From the NCBI GenBank assembly GCA_958453575.1, contig CAUDYH010000012.1:1-12199 (forward strand): 12,199 nt of DNA. Direction: 5' to 3'. The translations under genes and the position numbers were made by a program. This document shows, piece by piece, positions 5,951 to 12,199 of this stretch (positions are counted from its first letter, which is position 1; each line of letters starts with the position of its first letter). The stretch comes from an uncultured Collinsella sp. GTDB taxonomy: Bacteria; Actinomycetota; Coriobacteriia; Coriobacteriales; Coriobacteriaceae. A model generated the notes under the pieces. That model had not been told where the DNA came from. It made no database searches and saw nothing but the letters and a program-made list of their open reading frames with translations.

Positions 5951-7186
5951 TTGACCGCCGCAACCACGTCTAAAAGTAAGTCAACCGCCGCCGCGCTCTC
6001 CCCCGCGCGCACCAAGCTCTGCCTGGCGCTGCTCGTGCTGTTGGGATTCTCGCTCGGCTGCTCCGAGTTCGTGGTCATCGGTATCGAAAGCGACTTGGCA
6101 ACGGAACTCGGCATATCGCTTGCCACTGCGGGTCAGCTCATCAGCGTGTTCGCGCTGGTCTACGCTATCGCCACGCCGGTGCTCGCGCTCAGCACGGGAC
6201 GATTCCGCCGCTACCAGCTGCTCGTGTGCTACAGCATCGTTTTTGTGCTCGGCAACCTGGTCATGGCGTTGGCGCCCAACTTCCAGGTGCTCTTTATCTC
6301 GCGCATTGTCCTGGGATCCGTCTCGGGCGCACTGCTCGCCGTGGGCGTGACGTACATCCCCGAGCTGCTGTCCCCGCAGCAAACCTCGCTTGCCATCTCG
6401 GTGGTATATGGTGCGTTTTCCGTGGCAATGGTCTTTGTCACTTCAATCGGCAAGTTCGTGGCCGACACGCTCGATTGGCACGTAGCCATGTACGGCACGC
6501 TTGCCTTTGCCGTTTTGATATGCGGAGCGCTCGTGGCGTTTATGCCTCGCGCCGGGCAGACCGATGAACCCGCCACCTTCCGCGAACAGGCGGGGCTGCT
6601 GCGCGAGCCGAGCATCATCACCGGCATGCTCATCTTTTTATTTGGCGTGGGCTCGGTCTATGTGTTCTACGGCTACGTGACGCCTTATCTTGAGCAGGTG
6701 CTGGGCATGGGCACGGTCGAAGCCAGTACCACGCTTATGGCCTACGGCGTGTTTTGCCTGATCTCGAATATCCTGGGCGGATGGATTGATGCGCGCTTTG
6801 GCATGAAGGCGCTGCTTGTGACGTTTGTGCTGCAGGCTGCGGCGTTACTCGGGTTGTTTGCTGTAGGCGGCACTATGCCGCTCGCGCTGGTCTTTGTCTT
6901 TAGCCTGGCGATGCTCATGTACCTGTTCTCGGTCTCATGCATCACGCACTTTATGGACGTGGCACGCAGCCGCCATCCCAAGTCGATGGTACTCGCAAGT
7001 TCGGTTGAGCCCATGGCGTTTAACGTCGGTATCTCGTTTGGCACCGCGGTAGGCGGCGCCGTTGTGAGCAGCGCTGGCATTGCGTACGTGGGTGCCGTGG
7101 GCGCCGCGTTCTCGCTTGTGGCCTGGGCGCTCACGCTGGTGACGATTAAGTTGGCTCGCTGGGAGCGCAAGCGGGCGAGGGCGTAG
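5951..7186 (+). CDS. MFS transporter, DHA1/AraJ-like efflux family (411 aa)
   Basis: Twelve hydrophobic segments are spread over the chain after a short Ser/Thr/Lys-rich cytoplasmic N-terminus. The first helix is followed by GCSEFVVIGIESDLA (36-50), typical of AraJ/YdhP-type DHA1 permeases, and the loop GRFRRYQLL (83-91) is the motif A position. A second half-loop, GGWIDARFGMKALL, repeats this layout. These proteins export sugars or small drugs by proton exchange, and the substrate here cannot be named. No ATG start exists. TTG at 5951 is chosen because GGAG (5939-5942) lies 8 nt upstream, while GTG at 5942 and TTG at 5903 lack a spaced ribosome binding site. It is divergent from the LpdD/IDI fusion gene, and the phosphatase gene follows 57 nt later on the same strand. 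Confidence 0.85.
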   Translation: MTAATTSKSKSTAAALSPARTKLCLALLVLLGFSLGCSEFVVIGIESDLATELGISLATAGQLISVFALVYAIATPVLALSTGRFRRYQLLVCYSIVFVLGNLVMALAPNFQVLFISRIVLGSVSGALLAVGVTYIPELLSPQQTSLAISVVYGAFSVAMVFVTSIGKFVADTLDWHVAMYGTLAFAVLICGALVAFMPRAGQTDEPATFREQAGLLREPSIITGMLIFLFGVGSVYVFYGYVTPYLEQVLGMGTVEASTTLMAYGVFCLISNILGGWIDARFGMKALLVTFVLQAAALLGLFAVGGTMPLALVFVFSLAMLMYLFSVSCITHFMDVARSRHPKSMVLASSVEPMAFNVGISFGTAVGGAVVSSAGIAYVGAVGAAFSLVAWALTLVTIKLARWERKRARA

Positions 7187-7243
7187 GCGCAGGCGTAGAT
7201 GCGATACTCGAGCTCGATGATGACGATCGAAAGGAAACCGCAT

Positions 7244-7690
7244 ATGCAACGCGTACTGTTTATCTGCTACGGCAACATCTGTCGCTCGACGATGGCCGAG
7301 TCGGTGTTTACCGAGCTCGTGCGCCGCGCTGGGCGCGAGGCGGAGTTTGTCATCGATTCCGCGGCGACCTCAACTGAAGAGATTGGCAACCCGCCGCATC
7401 ATGGCACGGTCGCCAAGCTGCGCGAAGTCGGGATTCCCGTCGTTGCCCATCGCGCGCGCCAGGTGCGTCGCGCGGAGTATGGCGACTGGGATCACATTGT
7501 CTATATGGATGCTGAGAACGCGCGCGGCCTGCGTCGCATCTTTGGCGACGACCCCGACGACAAGATTACGCGCTTGCTCGATTGGACCGAGCGCCCCGGC
7601 GACGTGGCCGATCCCTGGTACACCGGCAACTTCGATGCCACCTACCGCGACGTGCTCGACGGTTGCACTGCTATGCTCGAGCAGTTGTAA
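7244..7690 (+). CDS. Low-molecular-weight protein tyrosine phosphatase (148 aa)
   Basis: The N-terminal CYGNICRS (residues 8-15) is the CX5R(S/T) phosphate-binding P-loop of LMW-PTPs, with C8 the nucleophile and R14 binding phosphate. DPWY (123-126) carries the general acid D123, as in the family, and the length is typical. It is cytoplasmic and dephosphorylates phosphotyrosine (or, in some relatives, phosphoarginine or exopolysaccharide-kinase) substrates. ATG 7244 is selected over an upstream in-frame start because AAAGGA sits 8 nt before it and the protein then begins right at the P-loop strand. It lies 57 nt after the MFS stop with no terminator between, so co-transcription is likely. No BY-kinase or capsule genes are visible nearby. 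Confidence 0.95.
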   Translation: MQRVLFICYGNICRSTMAESVFTELVRRAGREAEFVIDSAATSTEEIGNPPHHGTVAKLREVGIPVVAHRARQVRRAEYGDWDHIVYMDAENARGLRRIFGDDPDDKITRLLDWTERPGDVADPWYTGNFDATYRDVLDGCTAMLEQL

Positions 7691-7692
7691 TC

Positions 7693-7738
7693 GATGAAAT
7701 GCAGAGTTTTTAGAGCCGCACATCGGATGAAATGCAGA
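7693..7738. repeat. Direct repeat of a 13-bp word after the phosphatase gene
   Basis: GATGAAATGCAGA occurs at 7693-7705 and again at 7726-7738, 33 bp apart, directly after the phosphatase stop. The 33-bp period and exact match suggest protein binding sites or a remnant of a repeated element. Confidence 0.6.
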
Positions 7739-7824
7739 AATTTGACCTTGCTCGCGCACAGAACAACGACGACAACGCCTAAGCATAGGCATAAGCGAAG
7801 TCGGAATTCCCATATACAAATCGA

Positions 7825-7884
7825 GCGTGGTTTTTCTCCCACTTTGAGCGTTCAAGCGCGCTCTAAACGGGAGAAAATCCACGC
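7825..7884. terminator. Long inverted repeat between convergent genes, probable bidirectional terminator
   Basis: Arms at 7825-7840 and 7869-7884 match at 15 of 16 positions, and the loop contains a second smaller dyad (GAGCG, CGCTC). The right arm begins 4 nt after the stop of the minus-strand gene at 7889. T-runs lie inside the arms rather than after them, so this is not a textbook terminator. Termination of the two convergent units is the most likely role. Confidence 0.6.
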
Positions 7885-7888
7885 CCAA

Positions 7889-8218
7889 CTACTCGTCAAC
7901 GATCTCGGCAAGCCAGACGTTCAGCGTATCGACCTCGGGGCAGCAGAACTTTGCCGTTCCAGGCTCGTTGCCAGGCACGGTTCCGCCATAGCGCAGGATA
8001 TCAATATAGGGAAAGCCCACATGGCAGGCCATGGCGCACATCTTGCCGCGGTCTCGGTCGAAGTCAAAGACGTCGCCCGGCTTGTGACCATGGTGGCAGC
8101 GACACGCACCCAGCTGGTCCACGCAGCTCACGCGGATACGCGGACGCTTGCCACGCGGCGCGCCGAGCGGCTTGTTCTCGCCCGCAGGCTTGACGCCGCC
8201 CTCGCCAGCGTTACTCAT
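7889..8218 (-). CDS. TIGR04076-like small Cys-rich protein (109 aa)
   Basis: The stretch from residue 25 onward (RPRIRVSCVDQLGACRCHHGHKPGDVF and so on, read in parts) resembles the TIGR04076 family: a beta-strand start, GHKPGDVFDF (44-53), CAMACHVGFPYIDILRYGG (61-79) and a late FCCPEVD (91-97). It has seven Cys (32, 39, 41, 61, 65, 92, 93), suggesting a metal or redox site, but family function is unknown. The first 24 residues are low-complexity Gly/Pro/Lys and probably disordered. The ATG at 8218 lies inside the end of the kinase gene, sharing the 8 nt ATGAGTAA, so it is translationally coupled. A TTG two codons earlier is less likely. It is the last gene of its operon. Confidence 0.75.
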   Translation of the reverse strand: MSNAGEGGVKPAGENKPLGAPRGKRPRIRVSCVDQLGACRCHHGHKPGDVFDFDRDRGKMCAMACHVGFPYIDILRYGGTVPGNEPGTAKFCCPEVDTLNVWLAEIVDE

Positions 8219-9035
8219 GGTCAATCACATCCAGGCAGGCCTCGATGGGCAGGCCGGCCGACTTGTCCTCTTGGTCGGCATTGCGCTCGATGAGCTCGGC
8301 CACCACGCGCATGGCGTCGGCCGTGGCGCGCTGAAGCGTCCAACCGCTCATCACGCGACCCATAAGCACCGCCGAAAACGTGTCGCCCGTGCCCGGGAAA
8401 TAGACCGGAATGAGCTCAAATGGAATCGTGAAGTACTCCCCCGCCACATGATCATAACCGATAACCGCGTTCGTGCCATTGACCACGGCGCTCGTAATGA
8501 CCACCGACTTGGCACCCAGCTCGCGCACGGCGTCCACAAGGGCGCGGGCCTCATCGGGCGTGATCTGTTCTGCAATAGGCGTATCGGTGAGCAGACAGAC
8601 CTCGGTGTAGTTGGGCACCGCGTAGTCTGCGCACTCCAGCAGGTGCCGCATAAGGCCAATCGTGGACTCGGGCACACCGGCATAGAGCTTGCCGTTGTCG
8701 CCCATGATGGGGTCGACGAACACCTTGGTGCCCTTTTGCGCGCGGCGGTGGCAAAAGTCCGAGATGATGCGCGTCTCTTCCTCGGTCACGATAAAGCCGG
8801 TCGAGATGGCGTCGAACTCAAAGCCGAGCTCTTCCCAGATGGCAAGACTCTGACGCACGTACTCCGTGGTGTCGTGGATGTAGAACTTGGGATAGTTGAG
8901 CGTATCGGACACAAGTGCCGTCGGCAGATTGTGGATACGGTAACCCATGTGCGACAGCACCGGCAGCATGGCGGAAAGCGCGACTTTGCCGTAACCGCAC
9001 ATATCGTTGATCAGCAGCAGCTGAGTGTTCTTCAT
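8211..9035 (-). CDS. Pyridoxal/pyridoxamine kinase, ribokinase superfamily (274 aa)
   Basis: The enzyme transfers phosphate from ATP to a B6 vitamer (pyridoxal, pyridoxamine or pyridoxine), the salvage step to PLP. It opens with the substrate-site strand LLINDMCGYGKVALSAMLP (7-25), like PdxK/PdxY. VDPIMGDNGKLY (107-118) and PNYTE (141-145) are ATP-site motifs, and GTGDTFSA (215-222) contains the anion-hole loop and catalytic base D218. Length is normal for PdxY. The ATG at 9035 has GGGAG six nt upstream, and an in-frame start 23 codons earlier has no ribosome binding site. A hydroxymethylpyrimidine kinase role (ThiD-like) is possible but less fitting. The 3' end overlaps the next gene by 8 nt. 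Confidence 0.92.
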   Translation of the reverse strand: MKNTQLLLINDMCGYGKVALSAMLPVLSHMGYRIHNLPTALVSDTLNYPKFYIHDTTEYVRQSLAIWEELGFEFDAISTGFIVTEEETRIISDFCHRRAQKGTKVFVDPIMGDNGKLYAGVPESTIGLMRHLLECADYAVPNYTEVCLLTDTPIAEQITPDEARALVDAVRELGAKSVVITSAVVNGTNAVIGYDHVAGEYFTIPFELIPVYFPGTGDTFSAVLMGRVMSGWTLQRATADAMRVVAELIERNADQEDKSAGLPIEACLDVIDHE

Positions 9036-9215
9036 GAGGGTCTCCCTTGTTTCGGGTGCGGCGCGGCAGCACCACAGTGCGACTAAGTGTAGCGCAGGAG
9101 GCATCGTGAGCGGTCGCTAGGGTCGCGAAGAGCGCATTGTTGCGGATAGGTTTCGGAAATGGGGACTGTTTGCTCCATAACGGCCTAGTTGATACTACTC
9201 ATATAGTGCCATTTC

Positions 9216-9367
9216 AAAACTATGCCTATTTACTACGTTTAACCGCCCACCTCCAACCACAACAAATTTCGCTCCGACAAAACCGCAGGTAGATAGCTTG
9301 CGCTTTTTCAGAAACAGCTGTTGTGGTCGGGGATGCCGGATTCATCGTAGTAATTAGGCATAGTTTT
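9216..9367. mobile_element. Candidate MITE-like element with 22-bp terminal inverted repeats
   Basis: The left end (9216-9237) and right end (9346-9367) are inverted copies with one mismatch, starting AAAACTATGCC. The similarity continues inward with gaps for about 38 bp, including CCACAACA paired with TGTTGTGG, giving an overall palindromic unit of about 152 bp. There is no transposase and no obvious target-site duplication. It might alternatively be a structured RNA. Confidence 0.5.
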
Positions 9368-9488
9368 TGGCGAGGCCGCTTCGAAAGGCGTCATCGCAGC
9401 CCAAAGTAATCCCTTTTCCTCCGTCCCCAAGGGATCACATGCACCGAAGCGGACCGTGGCGGAATCACATGTTGAGGACGGACAGCGA

Positions 9489-9586
9489 AAACGCTCCTAA
9501 GCGAGCAAGGTGGCGTGAAAGAAGAGGGCATAGGCCTTGTGGCCATGCCCGATGATTGAACGCCAGATTGCCGCTTAGGAGCGTTT
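9489..9586. repeat. Nested inverted-repeat element (15-bp outer arms)
   Basis: AAACGCTCCTAAGCG (9489-9503) and CGCTTAGGAGCGTTT (9572-9586) are perfect inverted copies. Inside are TGGCGT/ACGCCA and a strong hairpin GGGCAT-A-GGCC / GGCC-ATGCCC at 9526-9550. The three nested pairings are consistent with a folded RNA or an interspersed palindromic element. Confidence 0.6.
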
Positions 9587-9599
9587 GCAGCGTCGAGCG

Positions 9600-9627
9600 G
9601 TTACGGCGTTTGGCAAAACGCCGTAAC
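9600..9627. repeat. Perfect 12-bp stem hairpin upstream of the marR promoter
   Basis: GTTACGGCGTTT (9600-9611) and AAACGCCGTAAC (9616-9627) form an uninterrupted stem with a GGCA loop. No T-run follows on either strand. It lies 15 bp before the -35 box. Confidence 0.7.
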
Positions 9628-9642
9628 TATAAGTTTGGTACC

Positions 9643-9671
9643 TTGACATTTATTTACCGTGCCCCTAGATT
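9643..9671 (+). promoter_or_regulatory. Sigma-70-like promoter of the marR-ABC operon
   Basis: Consensus -35 TTGACA (9643-9648), a 17-bp spacer and -10 TAGATT (9666-9671). The start of transcription is expected near 9678, about 49 nt before the marR ATG. This is the strongest promoter seen in the window. Confidence 0.85.
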
Positions 9672-9705
9672 GGTTAGGCACAAAACAATTCCTCTACCTA
9701 ACTAA
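9670..9705 (+). promoter_or_regulatory. Imperfect dyad over the marR promoter start, candidate MarR operator
   Basis: TTGGTTAGGCA (9670-9680) and TACCTAACTAA (9695-9705) are inverted copies with two mismatches. The left half touches the -10 box and covers the expected transcription start, so binding here would block the promoter. Autoregulation by the adjacent MarR protein is the simplest reading. Confidence 0.55.
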
Positions 9706-9726
9706 AGAAAGGAGCGGCACTAATTC

Positions 9727-10233
9727 ATGTGCGATGAACCTCTTAACCTTTGTTCGCACGAGCCCGGCGGCGACCCGTCACAGCCGGCGGATGCACCCGA
9801 AGCGGTTAGCTCAGAAGACAAGCTTGCCAAGCGCATCCTTAACGGGCTTGGCTTCTGCGGCCATTACATGCACTTTCATGGCGGAGGCGTATCCGGCAAG
9901 GCGCCCATCATCTGCCTGCTGGCCAAGCAACCCGGCGGCGAGATGTCGCAGCAGGAACTCGGCATGCACTTTGACCTCAAGCCGGGGTCGCTTTCCGAGA
10001 TCCTGTCCAAGCTCGAGCTCAACGGCCTCATCGAGCGCAGCCGTAACCCCAAGGATCGACGGCAGCTCACCATTCGCCTGACCGAAACCGGCCGGGAAAA
10101 CGCCCGCATCGACCAGGCGGCCCGCATTCGCTTTAGAGAGCAAGCCTTTAGTGCCCTCACCCACGACGAGCGCGAGCGGCTCGCCGAAATGCTCGAGAAA
10201 ATCCGTGTAACCTGGGAGGAACTGGATGATTAA
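9727..10233 (+). CDS. MarR-family transcriptional regulator (168 aa)
   Basis: A winged helix-turn-helix occupies roughly residues 57-122: SQQELGMHFDLKPGSLSEI is the helix-turn-helix with its recognition helix, and RSRNPKDRRQLTIRLTETG the wing with the DRR signature. Residues 1-32 are an acidic/Pro-rich extension, longer than in most MarR proteins, and the C-terminal helix (130-168) should help dimerise. It is a DNA-binding repressor, probably released by a small ligand that is also a substrate of the exporter. The ATG at 9727 is the only start near the family position. AAAGGAG is about 12 nt upstream, slightly far. The last codons overlap the first ABC gene by 8 nt, so the regulator and the exporter are co-expressed from the 9643 promoter. 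Confidence 0.93.
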   Translation: MCDEPLNLCSHEPGGDPSQPADAPEAVSSEDKLAKRILNGLGFCGHYMHFHGGGVSGKAPIICLLAKQPGGEMSQQELGMHFDLKPGSLSEILSKLELNGLIERSRNPKDRRQLTIRLTETGRENARIDQAARIRFREQAFSALTHDERERLAEMLEKIRVTWEELDD

Positions 10234-12040
10234 AACCCTCATGGGCAGCATCCGCGACTATATGAAAGTCACCGTTGCCACGCCGTTGCTCGTGCTTGGC
10301 GAGGTGCTCTGCGAGATGCTGATTCCATTTATCACCGCCAACCTGATCGACGCCATCAAAGACGGCGCCACCGTAGCCGAGATGCTTCCCACCGCGGGCC
10401 TTTTGGTGCTCATCGCGCTGACGTCGCTTGCTTTTGGCGCCGCTGCCGGCGTCACCTGCAGCCATGCGAGTTGCGGCTTCGCTAAGAACCTGCGTCACGA
10501 CCTGTTCTATAAGATCCAGACGTTCAGCTTTGCCAACATCGATGAGTTCTCGAGCTCCTCGCTCGTCACGCGCCTGACCACCGATATCAACAACGTGCAG
10601 CAGGCCTTTATGATGATCATCCGTATCGCCGTGCGCGCGCCGCTGGTATTGATCTTCGCCTTTACCATGGCATTTATCATGGGCGGCAGCGTCGCCATGG
10701 TCTACCTGGTCATCATTCCGCTGTTGGGCTTTGGACTGTTCTTTATCATCTTTAAGGTGCGCCCCATCTTCTCGCGCGTGTTCCACAAGTACGATGCCCT
10801 TAACGAGTCCGTCGAGGAAAACGTCACCGGCATGCGCGTGGTCAAGAGCTATGTGCGCGAAGACTTTGAGAAGGAGAAGTTCGCGACCGCCGCGCGCGAC
10901 GTCCAGATGGACTTCACCCGCGCCGAGAAGCTGCTCGCCTTTAACAACCCCATGATGAACATCTGCGTCAACGGCGCGTTTGTCGTCATCATCTACCTGG
11001 GCTCCAAGCTCATCATCACGAGCCAGGGTACGCTGTTCGACGTGGGCCAGCTCTCCTCGACCTTTACCTATGGTTTCCAGATTCTCATGAGCCTGATGCA
11101 GCTATCGATGATCTTTGTCATGGTGACCATGGCCGACGAATCGGCGCACCGCATCACCGAGGTGCTAGCCGCCGAGCCCACGATCGCCGATCCCGCCGAG
11201 CCCGTGCTCGAGGTTGCCGACGGTTCCATCGACTTTGACCACGTGAGCTTTAAGTATTCCGCGCATGCGAAGCGCCAGGCGCTCGACGATATCGACCTGC
11301 ACATTAAGAGCGGCGAGACCATCGGCATCATCGGCGGCACCGGCTCGGCCAAGTCCACGCTTGTAAACCTCATCGCCCGCCTGTACGACGCCACCGAGGG
11401 CACCGTGCGCGTGGGCGGCATGGACGTGCGCGACTACGACTTGGACGCCTTGCGCCACCAAGTGGCCATGGTGCTACAGAAAAACGTGCTGTTTAGCGGC
11501 ACCATCGCCGAGAATCTGCGTTGGGGCGACCCGAACGCCACCGACGAGGAAGTCCGCGAGGCGGCACACCTGGCCTGCGCCGATGAGTTTGTCGACGGCT
11601 TCCCCAAGGGCTACGACACCTGGATCGAGCAGGGCGGCTCCAATGTTTCCGGCGGTCAGAAGCAGCGCCTGTGCATTGCGCGTGCCCTGCTGCGTCGCCC
11701 CAAGATCTTGATCTTGGACGACTCCACCAGCGCCGTCGACACCAAGACCGACGCCAAGATCCGCGCAGGGTTGGCAAGCTATCTGCCCAACACGACCAAG
11801 CTCATCATCGCCCAGCGCATCAGCTCCGTGCAGGACGCAGACCGCATCATCGTCATGGAGGGCGGCCGTATCGCGCAGATCGGTAACCACGACGAGCTGC
11901 TCAAGACGAGCGAGATCTACCGCGAGACCTTTACCTCGCAAAACAAGATGTCTGCCGAGGGCGAAGGGGCCGTCGAGGCCAATACCGAGGCATCCGCAAC
12001 GCAAGCCCAGACCCAGGAAGGAGGCGAGGCACATGAGTAA
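10226..12040 (+). CDS. ABC exporter half-transporter, degenerate-site subunit of a heterodimer (604 aa)
   Basis: A fused membrane and ATPase protein. Residues 1-310 hold the six-helix exporter domain, and 335-575 the nucleotide-binding domain with Walker A GGTGSAKST (370-378, Ala at the usual second Gly), Q-loop Q418, signature VSGGQ (474-478) and Walker B ILILDD (494-499). The catalytic Glu after Walker B is Asp (D499) and the switch His is Gln (Q530). These changes are known in the non-catalytic partner of heterodimeric exporters such as TM287/288 and BmrC/BmrD. The next gene should supply the competent Glu and His. The tail from 576 is Glu/Ala/Gln-rich. Start and stop overlap the neighbours by 8 nt on each side. 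Drug, peptide or lipid efflux is likely, and the substrate is unknown. Confidence 0.95.
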   Translation: MIKTLMGSIRDYMKVTVATPLLVLGEVLCEMLIPFITANLIDAIKDGATVAEMLPTAGLLVLIALTSLAFGAAAGVTCSHASCGFAKNLRHDLFYKIQTFSFANIDEFSSSSLVTRLTTDINNVQQAFMMIIRIAVRAPLVLIFAFTMAFIMGGSVAMVYLVIIPLLGFGLFFIIFKVRPIFSRVFHKYDALNESVEENVTGMRVVKSYVREDFEKEKFATAARDVQMDFTRAEKLLAFNNPMMNICVNGAFVVIIYLGSKLIITSQGTLFDVGQLSSTFTYGFQILMSLMQLSMIFVMVTMADESAHRITEVLAAEPTIADPAEPVLEVADGSIDFDHVSFKYSAHAKRQALDDIDLHIKSGETIGIIGGTGSAKSTLVNLIARLYDATEGTVRVGGMDVRDYDLDALRHQVAMVLQKNVLFSGTIAENLRWGDPNATDEEVREAAHLACADEFVDGFPKGYDTWIEQGGSNVSGGQKQRLCIARALLRRPKILILDDSTSAVDTKTDAKIRAGLASYLPNTTKLIIAQRISSVQDADRIIVMEGGRIAQIGNHDELLKTSEIYRETFTSQNKMSAEGEGAVEANTEASATQAQTQEGGEAHE

Positions 12041-12199
12041 GGCAACTACTGCCGAGCGCGCGCTCAACCGCAAGGGCGGCACCATGTCGCGCCTCATCAA
12101 GACGCTCTTTGGCTTCTATCCCGTGCTTTTGCCCCTTGTCGTCGCCGGCGTGGTGCTCTGCGCCATCATCAACTCCATCGGCGCGACCTTCCTTCAGAG
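12033..12199 (+). CDS. Second ABC exporter half-transporter (partial, N-terminus only)
   Basis: The ATG at 12033 overlaps the previous stop by 8 nt (ATGAGTAA) and has GGAGG with GAGG repeats about 8-12 nt upstream. About 55 codons are present: a basic hydrophilic start (SKATTAERALNRKGG), then LIKTLFGFYPVLLPLVVAG and a first membrane helix continuing to the window edge. This is the usual start of an exporter membrane domain. As the partner of the degenerate subunit it is expected to carry the complete ATPase site, but that part lies outside the window. Confidence 0.88.
   Translation, partial: MSKATTAERALNRKGGTMSRLIKTLFGFYPVLLPLVVAGVVLCAIINSIGATFLQ

Larger units (their letters stand above)
9036..9642. 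other. Gene-free, structure-rich intergenic region
   Basis: About 600 bp between the divergent kinase and marR units. Its first 180 bp hold the kinase 5' side and the word GGGGACTGT at 9160-9169. The rest is packed with inverted repeats (9216-9367, 9376-9452, 9409-9435, 9489-9586, 9600-9627) and a direct repeat of ATCACATG (9434 and 9464). No open frame with a ribosome binding site was found. Base composition is more AT-rich at 9180-9370 than in the flanking genes. Confidence 0.7.

Noticed and set aside
7741..7824. Small palindrome GCCTA-AGCA-TAGGC and surrounding A-rich DNA after the phosphatase
   Set aside because: The stem is only 5 bp with no T-run and would be expected by chance.
9226..9345. 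Minus-strand 39-codon frame within the palindromic element (begins MNPASPTTT)
   Set aside because: No ribosome binding site, contained within the inverted-repeat unit, and no family resemblance.
9391..9546. Minus-strand 51-codon frame in the structured intergenic region, ending KRDYFGLR
   Set aside because: It has an ATG and a plausible composition, but no ribosome binding site, and it spans several inverted repeats, so the open frame may be incidental. It would be reconsidered if the peptide were conserved with synonymous substitutions.
10157..10786. Minus-strand frame of 209 codons opposite marR and the ABC gene
   Set aside because: It is a shadow of the conserved ABC exporter membrane domain and has no start signal.
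1..12199. CRISPR array, tRNA, rRNA or prophage genes
   Set aside because: No regular repeat-spacer pattern, no cloverleaf-like segment and no phage structural or integrase genes were seen on either strand.

Overview
The window looks like part of a chromosome from a Coriobacteriia-type actinobacterium of the gut, with Collinsella as the closest guess. The reasons are high GC, strong GC-driven shadow frames on the antisense strands, UbiD/UbiX and SLC13 genes of a type common in that class, and a MarR plus paired ABC exporter operon. The taxonomic call rests on style and remembered family patterns, not on a marker gene. There are no rRNA, tRNA, CRISPR or intact insertion sequence features.

Layout, left to right. 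Positions 1-808 (minus) hold a MerR-family regulator cut by the window edge. Positions 900-4599 (minus) hold an aromatic-acid decarboxylation cluster, transcribed as SLC13/DASS permease, UbiD-type decarboxylase, then UbiX flavin prenyltransferase, closed by a clear intrinsic terminator at 837-866. The decarboxylase closely resembles gallate/protocatechuate decarboxylases (LpdC and AroY type). Upstream on the same strand (4842-5789) is a two-domain protein. Its N-terminal half resembles the LpdD-type prenylated-flavin chaperone domain, and its C-terminal half resembles type 1 isopentenyl-diphosphate isomerase (a Nudix-fold enzyme). Divergent from it on the plus strand are an MFS efflux-type transporter (5951-7186) and a low-molecular-weight protein tyrosine phosphatase (7244-7690). 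Convergent with these on the minus strand are a pyridoxal/pyridoxamine kinase (8211-9035) and a TIGR04076-like small Cys-rich protein (7889-8218), whose genes overlap by 8 nt. Positions 9036-9726 are a gene-free, structure-rich stretch ending in a strong sigma-70-like promoter. Positions 9727-12199 (plus) hold marR and two ABC exporter half-transporters, overlapping by 8 nt at each junction. The second ABC gene runs off the end.

The main point of interest is the UbiD/UbiX neighbourhood. UbiX makes prenylated FMN from FMN and dimethylallyl (di)phosphate, UbiD uses that cofactor to decarboxylate an aromatic acid, and the permease could import the acid or export product. A single protein joining an LpdD-like domain to an IDI-like domain next to these genes suggests a link between prenyl-donor supply and prFMN handling. 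The IDI-like domain keeps all five expected metal ligands, but the catalytic Cys position is occupied by Ala with a Cys one residue earlier. It may therefore act as a Nudix hydrolase (DMAPP to DMAP) rather than as an isomerase. The DNA between this gene and the permease carries a 12-bp dyad, two intrinsic terminators and mutually exclusive hairpins, which has the look of an attenuation control region.
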